64,000 nucleotides of DNA, taken from JBBQFI01 sp038321775. Its GTDB lineage: Bacteria > Verrucomicrobiota > Verrucomicrobiia > Chthoniobacterales > UBA10450. Position 1 is the first letter of the stretch. Each line of letters opens with the position of its first letter. Both the position numbers and the translations under genes were made by a program. Of the stretch, positions 1-8,697 are shown in pieces. The DNA is taken from assembly GCA_038321775.1 (NCBI GenBank), contig JBBQFI010000006.1:62001-126000 (forward strand). The letters are read 5' to 3'. The notes beneath the pieces were generated by a model. It was not told the origin of the DNA. It ran no database searches and was given only the letters and a program-made list of their open reading frames with translations.

Positions 1-598
1 AGTGATTTTCTGCAGGCGCGTTAACTAAGATCAGAATTATTTTATGGCGGCGAAGAAATTGAAGACTCGCGTCCAACTGCGAGCCGGCAAGCCAGTGACG
101 ATTTCGAAATTCTATCGCGATGCGGTAACCACTAAGATTCGTGAGCAGATTTTCGAGCTCCGAAAGAGCGTGCATTTTCGGCGAAAACGAAGGTGATAAT
201 TGGAGAAGAAGCATTCCAAGTTTTCCGGCATCGCGCAAAATTTCCAAAGAGGGTCGAAACGAATCGATCATCGCAGATTCAATTACAGGGGTGAGATCGA
301 TTTTCGAGTCGCTGCCTTTTCGGGACACCGTGCTGCGAAGTTTTGGCGGGATGAATTTTGCGGAGGTTGCGTGGCGCGAGAGAAGCCGATGCAGTTTCAC
401 GTCGAAGATGAAAGTATCCGGTGTGCCGCGACACCAACGCGTCACCATTCGAGAATCAGGGACGGAATAAAATGTAGAGTTCACTTCCACCATTTCGAAG
501 TGCCGCGCGTACCAGGGTAATCGCTCCAAGGGCGAAAGACCTTTCGGAAACCATTTTTGGATGAATCCCGGATCAGACCAGCTGGCCGCGCCGGTCAA
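1..598 (-). CDS. DUF72 (YecE-like) family protein, 3' end outside window
   Basis: An open minus-strand frame runs without a stop from a TTG at 598 to the left edge, giving 199 residues. The start is chosen because GGAGG lies at 609-613, ten bases upstream. The N-terminus reads TGAASWSDPGF, then WFPKGLSPLERLPWYARHF and VEVNSTFYSVP, followed later by AIEFRNRHWL. These are hallmark blocks of the DUF72 family, a TIM-barrel-like family of unknown biochemical role. The C-terminal part lies outside the window. Plus-strand open frames over the same bases (141-470, 200-520) are shadows. Family assignment is firm; function is unknown. Confidence 0.88.
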   Translation of the reverse strand, partial: MTGAASWSDPGFIQKWFPKGLSPLERLPWYARHFEMVEVNSTFYSVPDSRMVTRWCRGTPDTFIFDVKLHRLLSRHATSAKFIPPKLRSTVSRKGSDSKIDLTPVIESAMIDSFRPSLEILRDAGKLGMLLLQLSPSFSPKMHALSELENLLTNLSGYRIAIEFRNRHWLAGSQLDASLQFLRRHKIILILVNAPAENH

Positions 599-692
599 AA
601 TTTTTTCGCCTCCTTTTTCCTGCCTGGTTCGCGACATTCCGAAACAACCCGGATAAAATCTGACGCAAATGAGGAGCGGCCTCCGGAGAAAT

Positions 693-769
693 TGGTTGCG
701 GGGGCGGGATTTGAACCCGCGGCCTTCAGGTTATGAGCCTGACGAGCTACCAGGCTGCTCCACCCCGCG
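693..769 (-). tRNA. initiator tRNA-Met (CAT)
   Basis: Read on the minus strand this is a 77-nt cloverleaf with encoded CCA. The acceptor begins CGCGGGG and ends CCCCGCA-ACCA, so position 1 C faces position 72 A. This unpaired C1-A72 is the initiator signature. The anticodon loop is CTCATAA, anticodon CAT, and the T arm is GCGGGTTCAAATCCCGC. The anticodon stem is TCAGG/CCTGA, so only two of the usual three consecutive G-C pairs of initiator tRNAs are present; the first is A29-U41. Confidence 0.96.
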
Positions 770-894
770 TCTTGGGCACGAGTATGCTGGATCAGAAGCC
801 GAATGCAAATGCGAATTTTGCACGCGTTATAAAAGAAGAGACTTGCTGTCGGTATACCGGTGCGCAACATGTACGGCTTTCATCCGAAGGAGAT

Positions 895-969
895 TCCAGC
901 GTAGCTCAGTGGTAGAGCGGTCGGCTGTTAACCGATTGGTCGTAGGTTCGAATCCTACCGCTGGAGCCA
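895..969 (+). tRNA. tRNA-Asn (GTT)
   Basis: A 75-nt cloverleaf with encoded CCA. The acceptor stem is TCCAGCG/CGCTGGA with discriminator G. The D arm contains GCTCAGTGGTAGAGC, the anticodon loop is CTGTTAA (anticodon GTT), and the T arm is GTAGGTTCGAATCCTAC. It is transcribed opposite to the nearby initiator tRNA, so the two are not co-transcribed. Confidence 0.96.
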
Positions 970-1606
970 GATTCGGAGCCGCAAATAAATGAAGGGGAAA
1001 AAGCGGCTCGCTGGGGCGAGTAGGGAAATTCAGCTCGCGAAAGGCTTCGGACAGCGATTTGCCGGCGCTTGGCACCAAAAATGGTCCGCTCGGTATAAGC
1101 CGAAAACTCCGATGGTTCGGAAACGATGCACCGCCAAGCCAAAGCTAAAGTGACTGGAAACCACACACAAAAAAAATCAACGCGGGCGAAGTGGTTTTTT
1201 GCGATGCAGATATCGCTTTTAGGCACTCCGAAATCTCATGAAGCCCACCGTTGTGAGTAAGATGGCATGAATGGTGATATGACGGAACCACCATGTCCGC
1301 TAGAAACTGCAAAAAACAAGAGCCCGATACTCCCCTTTTCGAATACAAACTCCATGATAAATAGATTGTAAATAGATTGACTACCGACACCGAAATGTAG
1401 TTGGCTCTAGTGAGTCTAGCGATTATAGCCCACCTCAACCAACCGAGGGCACAGCTAACAAAAGAAACTATGCTTAGAATTAACGGTTCTGCCCAAAAAT
1501 CGAGGCGATGGACCAAGGGCGGCAGCTTGTCTGAATCCAATGAAGCCGTCGCTTATTCGCCAAGCAAAAACCATTCGAATGTGCATCTAGTCTACCGCTT
1601 CTCTTC
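970..1606. other. intergenic stretch upstream of the EPS locus
   Basis: About 640 bases separate tRNA-Asn from the first EPS gene. Open frames here (for example minus strand 1145-1540) show no recognisable domain and overlap each other, so I treat them as chance. The stretch is AT-richer than the genes and holds an 11-bp tandem direct repeat at 1358-1379. It is the natural place for the promoter of the EPS operon, but I could not identify a convincing -35/-10 pair. Confidence 0.4.
1358..1379. repeat. 11-bp tandem direct repeat, possible regulator site
   Basis: TAAATAGATTG occurs twice in direct tandem (1358-1368, 1369-1379). An 11-bp period is about one helical turn, which would place both copies on the same DNA face, as seen for some response-regulator sites. 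It lies about 230 bases before the first EPS gene. Function is inference only. Confidence 0.3.
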
Positions 1607-2473
1607 TTGAAAAACGTGATATCGGACTTTTCTTCCTCACAAAGCATCGTCGCTAATCGGAACGACTCGAATTCCGTTTCGCGCAACGGGTCACATATGA
1701 ACTCGTCCAATGGAAACCGGACGTCTTCTCCTGTCTCGCGCAGCGATGATCAAAGCCCTCCCGAACGGAAAAGCGCGAACGAGCATTGTGTGCAAATTCC
1801 AAAGTGGAAGCGCATTCTCGATTTGAGTCTGGTTGCCTTGAGTTTTCCGTTTTGGTTACCGGTAATGATTTTGATCATGTTGTTGATCAAGATCGGTTCG
1901 CCTGGACCAATTTTCTACCGGCAACAGCGCGTTGGTCATCGAAGAAGGCTTTTCATGATCTTCAAATTTAGGAGCATGAAAGTGAATGCGGAAACCCGGA
2001 CTCACGAGCGCCACTTCGCGAACTTAATAGGAGATAATTCGCCCATGACGAAGCTCGACGCCGCTGGGGATCCGCGGCTGATACCATTCGGACGCCTCTT
2101 GCGTGCGACCGGTTTGGACGAGCTGCCTCAGCTTTTCAATGTCATTCGAGGCGAAATGAGTTTGGTTGGGCCACGTCCCTGTCTGCCGTATGAATTTGAG
2201 CGTTACGAACCCTGGCAACAGGAAAGGGTCAATGCGGCGCCGGGCTTAACTGGTTACTGGCAGGTGAACGGGAAAAACAAGACTACCTTCGGCGAAATGA
2301 TCGAGATGGACATCTTGTATTCGAAACATATGTCTGTCCTTCTAGATTTATTGATTATGCTGAAGACCATTCCTGCCATCATTCAACAGGTATCGGAAGC
2401 ACGAGCTGGGGCGCGGACCCAGAACATTGCACCAAGGGCAGTCCGTCGCGGGCCCTCAACATTCGCAACGTAA
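1607..2473 (+). CDS. bacterial sugar transferase (initiating phosphoglycosyltransferase)
   Basis: Predicted to start EPS repeat-unit synthesis by moving a sugar phosphate from a UDP-sugar to undecaprenyl phosphate at the inner membrane. The 288-residue form has a polar Ser/Asn-rich N-terminus (1-60), a basic KWKRILD followed by one hydrophobic segment (about 72-95), KFRSM at 120-124, the DELPQL motif at 171-176 with the Asp-Glu pair expected for catalysis, and SLVGPRP at 185-191. This is the monotopic short form (family PF02397) without the multi-pass N-terminus of WbaP/WcaJ. The start is uncertain: TTG 1607 gives the longest form, and ATG 1697 would remove the first 30 low-complexity residues. 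It is first in a tight plus-strand series. Sugar specificity is not readable; the next genes suggest a GlcNAc-derived sugar. Confidence 0.9.
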   Translation: MKNVISDFSSSQSIVANRNDSNSVSRNGSHMNSSNGNRTSSPVSRSDDQSPPERKSANEHCVQIPKWKRILDLSLVALSFPFWLPVMILIMLLIKIGSPGPIFYRQQRVGHRRRLFMIFKFRSMKVNAETRTHERHFANLIGDNSPMTKLDAAGDPRLIPFGRLLRATGLDELPQLFNVIRGEMSLVGPRPCLPYEFERYEPWQQERVNAAPGLTGYWQVNGKNKTTFGEMIEMDILYSKHMSVLLDLLIMLKTIPAIIQQVSEARAGARTQNIAPRAVRRGPSTFAT

Positions 2474-2495
2474 AATCAAAAGGGCTCAAGAAATA

Positions 2496-3581
2496 ATGAA
2501 ACCGCCTGTTTCGGTCGGCGTGGTTGGGTGTGGATACTGGGGACCGCTGCTTGTTCGCAATTTCAAGGGGCTGCCCGATTGCCGACTCAAAGCTGTATGC
2601 GATTTGAGCGAGGCACGCTTGAAACATATTCGGAGCCTTTACTCAGACGTTGAAGGAGTTACTGGCTACGATCAACTCCTCAACGGCGTCGGGCTCGATG
2701 CTGTGGTGATTGCCACCCCGGTTAAACACCATTTCAGTTTAGCGAAAGCGAGTTTGGAGGCGGGCAAACACACTCTCATCGAAAAGCCAATGGCCGCGTC
2801 ATCGGCTGAATGTGAAGAACTGAACGAGATTGCGAAACGCAATGGCCTCGTCTTAATGGTTGGCCACACTTTCCTTTATTCGTCCGCTATTCGGAAGATC
2901 GCGGAGATCATCCAGGCAGGCGATATCGGCGACATTCGCTACATTAATTCCCGTCGGCTAAACTTGGGTTTATTTCAAAAGGATATCAACGTCGCTTGGG
3001 ATCTCGCGCCTCACGACATCTCGATTATCCTTCATATTCTGGGTGAATTTCCGATCTCGGTAAACTGTTCGGGCAACGGCCACGTTACGCCACACATCGA
3101 AGACGTGACGAACATGTCCTTGTCCTTCCGGCATAACCGCTTTGCCACAATCCAGAGCAGTTGGCTCGAGCCGCGAAAGGTTCGCGAAATGACGATCGTA
3201 GGATCACGTCGAATGATTGTTTACGACGATCTGCAGCCGAGAGAAAAAATCCGTGTTTACGATGTGCGAGTAGAGCGACCGCCTCACTACAACACGTTCG
3301 CTGAATTTCATTTCTCATATCATTATGGGGACAGCTATATTCCCTACATTGATCAGGAGGAACCGCTCAAAACCGAGTGCCAGCATTTCATTGATTGCAT
3401 TCAAAGTGGCACCGAACCACTGACCAACGGACGCGCTGGATTAGAGTTGGTCAGAATTCTCGAAGCTTCTTCGCTGTCTCTTGAGGCGGATGGCGCTTCT
3501 ATTAAATTCTCACAGGCACGCGAGGTAACTACCCCGTCGAAGGCACCTGAAGCGAAGAAGGTCGTGCACGCCGCGGTATGA
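2496..3581 (+). CDS. Gfo/Idh/MocA oxidoreductase, WbpB/WlbA-like sugar 3-dehydrogenase
   Basis: Likely oxidises C3 of a UDP-GlcNAc-uronic acid with NAD(P). The 361-residue protein has a Rossmann start VGVVGCGYWG (G11-C-G-Y-W-G16), the family EKP motif at 96-98 and DLAPHD at 169-174, where the Lys and His are the expected catalytic residues. ATG 2496 is preferred over an upstream in-frame GTG/ATG-like start at 2427, because that would overlap the previous gene by 47 bases and put 23 unrelated residues before the Rossmann fold. The stop overlaps the next start (ATGA at 3578-3581), so it is translationally coupled to the acetyltransferase. This gene order (dehydrogenase, N-acetyltransferase, aminotransferase) matches wbpB-wbpD-wbpE of the ManNAc3NAcA pathway. 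Substrate is inferred from context. Confidence 0.87.
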   Translation: MKPPVSVGVVGCGYWGPLLVRNFKGLPDCRLKAVCDLSEARLKHIRSLYSDVEGVTGYDQLLNGVGLDAVVIATPVKHHFSLAKASLEAGKHTLIEKPMAASSAECEELNEIAKRNGLVLMVGHTFLYSSAIRKIAEIIQAGDIGDIRYINSRRLNLGLFQKDINVAWDLAPHDISIILHILGEFPISVNCSGNGHVTPHIEDVTNMSLSFRHNRFATIQSSWLEPRKVREMTIVGSRRMIVYDDLQPREKIRVYDVRVERPPHYNTFAEFHFSYHYGDSYIPYIDQEEPLKTECQHFIDCIQSGTEPLTNGRAGLELVRILEASSLSLEADGASIKFSQAREVTTPSKAPEAKKVVHAAV

Positions 3582-4069
3582 GCGGCGGGCAACCTCCGCA
3601 GCCAAACAAACTGATCGCGTCGGACGTAAAGCTTGGACGCAACGTCCGGATTGAGGCGTTTGTTAATCTGTATGGCTGCGAGATCGGCGACGACACGAAA
3701 ATCGGGACCTTTGTTGAAGTCCAAAAGGGATCCCGGATTGGGGAGCGTTGCAAGATATCAAGTCACACTTTTATCTGCGAAGGTGTCGTCATCGAGTCAG
3801 AAGTTTTTGTTGGACACGGTGTGACGTTCATTAACGATCGCTATCCCCGAGCCACAACGTCCGAGGGCAAGCCTCAAACTGACGCCGATTGGACCTGCCA
3901 AACCACGGTAGTCAAACGCGGTGCATCTATCGGATCGGGAGCAACGTTACTTGGAGGGATTACCGTGGGTGAAAACGCAATCATCGGCGCCGGTAGCGTC
4001 GTAACCAAAGACGTTCCATCCGATGCCACCGTTGCCGGAAACCCAGCGAGAATTCTTAGCCCAGCATAG
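3578..4069 (+). CDS. left-handed beta-helix N-acetyltransferase, WbpD-like
   Basis: 163 residues made almost wholly of hexapeptide repeats (for example VKLGRNVRIEAFVNLY, ATLLGGITVGENAIIGAG) ending in the AGNPARIL cap typical of this acyltransferase class. FINDRYPRA is shared with sugar N-acetyltransferases such as WbpD/WlbB, which acetylate the 3-amino group of UDP-GlcNAc3N-uronate with acetyl-CoA. The ATG overlaps the stop of the dehydrogenase by four bases. It lies between the dehydrogenase and the aminotransferase that would make its amine substrate, which is the main reason for the specific call. Confidence 0.87.
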   Translation: MSGGQPPQPNKLIASDVKLGRNVRIEAFVNLYGCEIGDDTKIGTFVEVQKGSRIGERCKISSHTFICEGVVIESEVFVGHGVTFINDRYPRATTSEGKPQTDADWTCQTTVVKRGASIGSGATLLGGITVGENAIIGAGSVVTKDVPSDATVAGNPARILSPA

Positions 4070-4070
4070 C

Positions 4071-5192
4071 ATGATGAAAATAGAAGTTCCTTTTCTCGAT
4101 CTTGCAGCCCAACACGCGCCATTACGCGAAGAATTCGATCTGGCCATAGCCGAAGTAATCGATAGCAACGCCTTCGCCGGCGGACCATTCGTAACCAAGT
4201 TTGAAAACGAATTTGCATCCTTCTGTGGTTGCAACCATGCCATCGGACTAGGCAGCGGCACAGAAGCGCTTTGGTTAACACTTCTTGCACTGGGCGTCGG
4301 CCCAGGAGATGAAGTTATCACGGTTCCCAGTAGCTTCATGGCGACAGCAGAAGCTATTACCTACTGCGGCGCGAAGCCTGTTTTTGTCGACGTTGACGAA
4401 CGCACTTACAACATGGATCCCGCGGAACTCGAAGCGGCCATTTCCAAAAAGACGAAGGCCATTATCCCCGTCCATTTATTTGGCCAACCAGCCGACATGG
4501 ATCCTATTCTTAACATCGCGCGACAACATAACCTTTTTGTGATCGAGGATGCCGCGCAAGCTCACGGTGCAGAATACAAGGGTCATAAGGCTGGCACAAT
4601 AGGCATCGCCGGCTGCTTTAGTTTCTATCCGGGTAAAAACCTCGGTGCCTTCGGCGAGGCAGGTGCGGTTGTAACAAACGATTCTGAGTTACAAGAAAAA
4701 ATCCGGATACTGCGCGACCACGGTCAGGTTCGCAAATATCACCATACCATGATTGGCTGGAATTGCCGGATGGATGGAATTCAAGCCGCCGTGCTAAGTG
4801 TGAAACTACGACACCTGAAACGCGGCAATGACCTTCGCCGTGCACATGCGCTTAAGTATAACGAAGCCTTTGCCGGCATGGAGCGCCTTGTCACCCCATT
4901 GGAAGCCGAATACGCCAAACATGTTTACCACGTTTACGCTATCCGCGTCGAAGAACGAGCGGAGGTGATGGAGGCCCTGGGGGACAAGGGTATTGGATGC
5001 GGCGTGCATTACCCGGTTCCGATCCATCTCCAGGAAGCTTATCGGGAATTAGGATACGGGAAAGGAGCGTTCCCAATTGCGGAACGGACCGCCGATGAAT
5101 TTCTTTCGTTACCAATGTTCCCGGAGCTGACTCACGAGCAACTCGAATTAGTCATCGAAGCAGTGAAGGACTGTGTGGCTGTTCCTGTCTAA
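4071..5192 (+). CDS. DegT/DnrJ/EryC1 aminotransferase, WbpE-like
   Basis: PLP-dependent sugar aminotransferase of 373 residues, likely placing an amino group from glutamate on the 3-keto sugar made by the upstream dehydrogenase. Visible features are GSGTEAL (61-67), VIEDAAQAHGA with Asp160 for the pyridine nitrogen, and SFYPGKNLGA with Lys189 as Schiff-base lysine. The start is ATG 4071 (or 4074), directly after the previous TAG. An in-frame ATG-like start at 4023 lies inside the acetyltransferase gene and adds 16 unrelated residues. Together with its two neighbours it forms the 3-amino/3-acetamido module. Confidence 0.9.
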   Translation: MMKIEVPFLDLAAQHAPLREEFDLAIAEVIDSNAFAGGPFVTKFENEFASFCGCNHAIGLGSGTEALWLTLLALGVGPGDEVITVPSSFMATAEAITYCGAKPVFVDVDERTYNMDPAELEAAISKKTKAIIPVHLFGQPADMDPILNIARQHNLFVIEDAAQAHGAEYKGHKAGTIGIAGCFSFYPGKNLGAFGEAGAVVTNDSELQEKIRILRDHGQVRKYHHTMIGWNCRMDGIQAAVLSVKLRHLKRGNDLRRAHALKYNEAFAGMERLVTPLEAEYAKHVYHVYAIRVEERAEVMEALGDKGIGCGVHYPVPIHLQEAYRELGYGKGAFPIAERTADEFLSLPMFPELTHEQLELVIEAVKDCVAVPV

Positions 5193-6329
5193 TTGAAGAG
5201 CGCTAACATAACCAGTGTCGGCTCAATCGCCGAGTTAGTGACGGCATCTGCGCCTTCGCCTTCGCTTTCAAGGCAAGCATCAGACTTGATAAAGTATAAG
5301 TGCGAGATAATTGATCCGGTCTCCGATACTCGCTGGGATCGGCTCGTTACTTTACATTCTGAGAGTCATATCTTCCATTCCTCCGCCTGGGCTAAAGTAT
5401 TGTGCAGAACTTATGCACACAAGCCATTCTACCTTCATTTTGTTCAAGATAAGAAGACGCTCGCGTTGATTCCTTTGATGGAAGTAAGCAGCGTTCTGAC
5501 AGGACGTAGAGGCGTTTGTCTTCCATTCAGTGACTTTTGCAGCCCCTTACTATTTAACCAAAGTGCTGAAAGCTTAATCGTAAATGAGCTTTCTAAGTTA
5601 GCTAGAAACCGGCGCTGGAAGTTTTTTGAACTGCGCACCGAGACCAAGCCCGAAGCTACTTCAGTTCCATCATCTACATATTACGTCCACAAGATCGATC
5701 TAAGTACGGGCAAAGATCAGCTATTCGCTCGTTTCGCTGATTCCGTACGCCGTGCAATTAGGAAAGCATCGAAGAGCGGAGTGACAGCGGAAATCAGCCA
5801 AAGTCGCGAAGCGTTGGCGACCTTCTATCGACTTCACCTGCGAACACGTCGGCGACATGGCCTGCCACCACAACCGTTCAAGTTTTTTGCTAATATTCAC
5901 GAAGAACTACTGCAAAATGATACGGGTTTTGTCGTAATCGCGCGCGCCGCTTCACTCCCAATAGCGGGAGCCGTGTTCCTGCGGTTTGGGGATAACGCCA
6001 CCTATAAATACGCCGCATCCGATGAGCGCTACCAACAGATGCGAGGGAACGACGTCGTGATGTGGGAAGGAATAAAGTTTTTGACGGAGGGGAGAGCTCA
6101 GACCCTGCATCTTGGTCGAACATCAATCGACAATGATGGTCTAAGGAAATTCAAGCTCGGCTGGAACGCGACCGAAGAGATGCTCCATTATTTTCGATTT
6201 GATACCGCGACGAACTCATGGCTTAATATGTCAGGTCTCCCCGGCAATTTGCACAAACAAGTCTTCGGCAGGCTGCCCTTGGCGGTCAATAAACTGGCGG
6301 GTTCTATGATTTATCCGCATCTCCACTAG
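5193..6329 (+). CDS. FemAB/GNAT-like acyltransferase (BioF2-like domain)
   Basis: 378 residues starting at TTG 5193, directly abutting the previous stop. The sequence resembles FemAB-related proteins of exosortase-linked EPS loci: IFHSSAWAKVL near residue 60, then a GNAT-like domain (about 165-320) with RRAIRKASKSGV, an amphipathic stretch FYRLHLRTRRRHGLP and GRTSIDNDGLRKFKLGW near the end. FemAB proteins transfer aminoacyl groups from aminoacyl-tRNA in peptidoglycan synthesis; the EPS-linked relatives have no settled substrate, and acyl or aminoacyl decoration of the glycan is the usual suggestion. No signal peptide or membrane segment is seen, so it should be cytoplasmic. Confidence 0.8.
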   Translation: MKSANITSVGSIAELVTASAPSPSLSRQASDLIKYKCEIIDPVSDTRWDRLVTLHSESHIFHSSAWAKVLCRTYAHKPFYLHFVQDKKTLALIPLMEVSSVLTGRRGVCLPFSDFCSPLLFNQSAESLIVNELSKLARNRRWKFFELRTETKPEATSVPSSTYYVHKIDLSTGKDQLFARFADSVRRAIRKASKSGVTAEISQSREALATFYRLHLRTRRRHGLPPQPFKFFANIHEELLQNDTGFVVIARAASLPIAGAVFLRFGDNATYKYAASDERYQQMRGNDVVMWEGIKFLTEGRAQTLHLGRTSIDNDGLRKFKLGWNATEEMLHYFRFDTATNSWLNMSGLPGNLHKQVFGRLPLAVNKLAGSMIYPHLH

Positions 6330-6340
6330 AGCGTTTCAAA

Positions 6341-8572
6341 ATGCCCGCCACTCTTACTATTCCCGAAGCCCCGGCCGCGGCCTCATCAGGCAGCTTTAAT
6401 ATTAGCGAGATTTTAGCTGCACTCTTTAAGCACAAGGGTAAGATCGTACTTTGCGCCCTTGTCGGTCTTCTTGCGGCCGCCGGAGTTTATGTCTTCTATC
6501 CGCGCCTTTACGAATCCGAGGCGAAGTTGCTCGTTCGTTATGTCCTAGATCGAAGTCCAATCGATCCTATCGATGGAGAAAAAACATCGAGTGCCAGCAC
6601 AGGCTTCGGCAAGACCACGGAAAACGTCATTAATTCAGAAGTTGAGATCCTTAAGAGCTGGGACCTTTCAGTCCAAGTAGCTGAAGCAATAGGACCCAAG
6701 AAACTTCTTCCAGAAATGGGAGACGCAGCTACTACGACCATGGCCGCAGGCGTTATCAGTTCAGGTTTAGAGGTAGAAGCGCCAAAAGGAAGCGACGTCC
6801 TGTTTGTATCTTACACGAACAGCGATCCAGCGATTACAGCTTTAGTATTAAACGAATTTGTAAACCGTTATTTCGTTAAGCATCTGGAGGTTCACCGTTC
6901 CGCCGCTGCGTTCGATTTTGTTAGTCGCCAATCGGATCAGGTTCGTGCGCGCTTAAATGAAACGGACGATGCTCTGAAAGCATTGAAAGCCAAGGCTGGC
7001 ATTACGTCAGTCGCTGATAACACAAACACCCTGAGCGCTGACGTCGTCAAAATCGAGGACCAGTACCTCAATGCAGAGGCCGAACTCGCTGAACAAACGG
7101 CTCGTGTTAAGGAAATAGAAGGTTCTTTAGGTACTACCGGGTCGGAGACTGCAATGGCAAAAACCAAGTCCGCAAACTCCGGGAGCAGCGAGGCCCCTTT
7201 ACCAGCTTCCGCTAACGAAGTCGAACAATATCAGGCGCTGCTCAAAAGATTGGAAGGGGTCCGGCAAGCTGAACTCGATCTGCTCTCGAGATACACAGCT
7301 GAGAACGAATTCGTGAAATTGAATCGTGCCGAATTGAAGAAGTTGGAGAATCAAAAGCGCGAGCTCGAAAAGAAGTCTCCTAGCCTGATTGGGCAAACCG
7401 GGGGGACGGGAGGATCACCAGCCGGCCCCTTGGATCTCCCATCGGAAAGAACGCGTCTCGCTGGCACCAAAGCTAGAACGGAAATGCTCAAAGCTCGTTT
7501 GGATGAACGAACCAAACAACTTTCTGACGTAGGATCTCAAATCGCGGATCTCGAACGCAGGAAAGAACTTGAGGAAACTAACTATAAATACTTTGAAGGG
7601 GCGGTTGAAAAAGCCCGGGTTGATGAAGCACTGGATCCTTCGAAGATGCCTAACATTAGTGCGGTCCAAAGACCAACTCCGCCAAAGGTTGTTTTTGGCA
7701 AACGAGACAAGATCGTGTTGGGATTGGCCGGTGGTGGCTTGGCTCTTGGAATTGCCTTCGCCCTTCTTAAAGAGTTGATCTTGAATCAAACGATCAAGCG
7801 GCCGCTGGAATTGGAAACGCATTTGCGGACTCCGCTTTTGCTCACGATTCCTTTAAGCCCAACAAATGGCCGTGCCGCAACATTTCGTAGGAAGCTTCGC
7901 CAGAAAACCGGTGGAAATGGGGGAACCGCAGTAGCTCCCTGGGAAACCGAACACTTTATTCGACCATATTCGGAAGCGATACGAGATAGGTTGGGCCTCT
8001 ACTTTAAGCTTAACGGAATGACCCATAAACCAAAACTTGTTGGTGTTACTGGCTTTTCTGAAGGAGCAGGGTCAAGCACGTTGGCTGCTGGGCTAGCGGC
8101 GGCTCTTTCAGAAATGGGAGATGGCAAAGTTCTTTTAGTAGACGTGAACTCGGGAAGCGAAGATGTTCATCCTTTCTTCCGAGGCAAATCAGCTCAGTCA
8201 ATTACGGCAGCCCTTCAGTCTTCCTCTTCCACTCCTCCTGCCGCCGATGGGCTTTATCTCGCGACAGTTTCGCCCCCAAATGAAGCTGCAATGCCGCTTG
8301 CGCTCAAAAGGTTTTTTGAATTGATGCCCAACCTTAAGGCAAGTGATTTCGACTACATCATCTTTGACATGCCCGCCTTAAGCCAGACCAGTCCGACCTT
8401 GGGGATGGCTGGATTTATGGATAAGTTGTTAGTTATCGTGGAAGCGGAGAAGAGTAATCGTGAAGCTGTTAGACGGGGTTACGCTGAACTGATGGCAGCG
8501 CGAGCTAATGTTTCCATCGTTCTAAATAAAAATCGCTCCTACGTCCCGACCTGGGTTCATAGTGATTCGTAA
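6341..8572 (+). CDS. Wzc/GumC-like polysaccharide co-polymerase with degenerate BY-kinase domain
   Basis: 743 residues. An N-terminal chain-length-determinant (Wzz) domain has TM1 at about 34-53, then a long coiled-coil-rich periplasmic region (about 170-430), a PNISAVQRPTPPK proline motif before TM2 (about 455-475), and a cytoplasmic ATPase-like domain (about 540-735). The ATPase motifs are altered. The Walker A region is GFSEGAGSSTLA, with Ser578 where the P-loop lysine should be. The A' motif is LLVDVNSG (D601, N603) and Walker B is IIFDMPA (D676). The C-terminus lacks the tyrosine cluster that bacterial tyrosine kinases autophosphorylate. It should control EPS chain length or export at the inner membrane; kinase activity is doubtful. 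It follows the FemAB gene by 11 bases. Confidence 0.9.
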   Translation: MPATLTIPEAPAAASSGSFNISEILAALFKHKGKIVLCALVGLLAAAGVYVFYPRLYESEAKLLVRYVLDRSPIDPIDGEKTSSASTGFGKTTENVINSEVEILKSWDLSVQVAEAIGPKKLLPEMGDAATTTMAAGVISSGLEVEAPKGSDVLFVSYTNSDPAITALVLNEFVNRYFVKHLEVHRSAAAFDFVSRQSDQVRARLNETDDALKALKAKAGITSVADNTNTLSADVVKIEDQYLNAEAELAEQTARVKEIEGSLGTTGSETAMAKTKSANSGSSEAPLPASANEVEQYQALLKRLEGVRQAELDLLSRYTAENEFVKLNRAELKKLENQKRELEKKSPSLIGQTGGTGGSPAGPLDLPSERTRLAGTKARTEMLKARLDERTKQLSDVGSQIADLERRKELEETNYKYFEGAVEKARVDEALDPSKMPNISAVQRPTPPKVVFGKRDKIVLGLAGGGLALGIAFALLKELILNQTIKRPLELETHLRTPLLLTIPLSPTNGRAATFRRKLRQKTGGNGGTAVAPWETEHFIRPYSEAIRDRLGLYFKLNGMTHKPKLVGVTGFSEGAGSSTLAAGLAAALSEMGDGKVLLVDVNSGSEDVHPFFRGKSAQSITAALQSSSSTPPAADGLYLATVSPPNEAAMPLALKRFFELMPNLKASDFDYIIFDMPALSQTSPTLGMAGFMDKLLVIVEAEKSNREAVRRGYAELMAARANVSIVLNKNRSYVPTWVHSDS

Positions 8573-8697
8573 GCTAATTGGGTTTCGATTCTTGCCGGTC
8601 GCTTTCTGATCGCCTGACTGCATCAAGTTCTCAGTCGCTTTTCTGTGCTCGCCATAGTGGATGAGACTATTCATCTCCTGAAGTTCAAACCACTTCA

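Noticed and set aside
44..196. Small basic plus-strand frame of 50 residues
   Set aside because: It overlaps the DUF72 gene on the other strand and has no ribosome-binding site.
141..520. Plus-strand open frames at 141-470 and 200-520
   Set aside because: They lie opposite a minus-strand frame that reads as DUF72 with family motifs; the plus-strand proteins have no recognisable features.
1145..1540. Minus-strand frame with hydrophobic stretches upstream of the EPS operon
   Set aside because: No domain, no ribosome-binding site and odd composition; hydrophobic runs alone are not enough.
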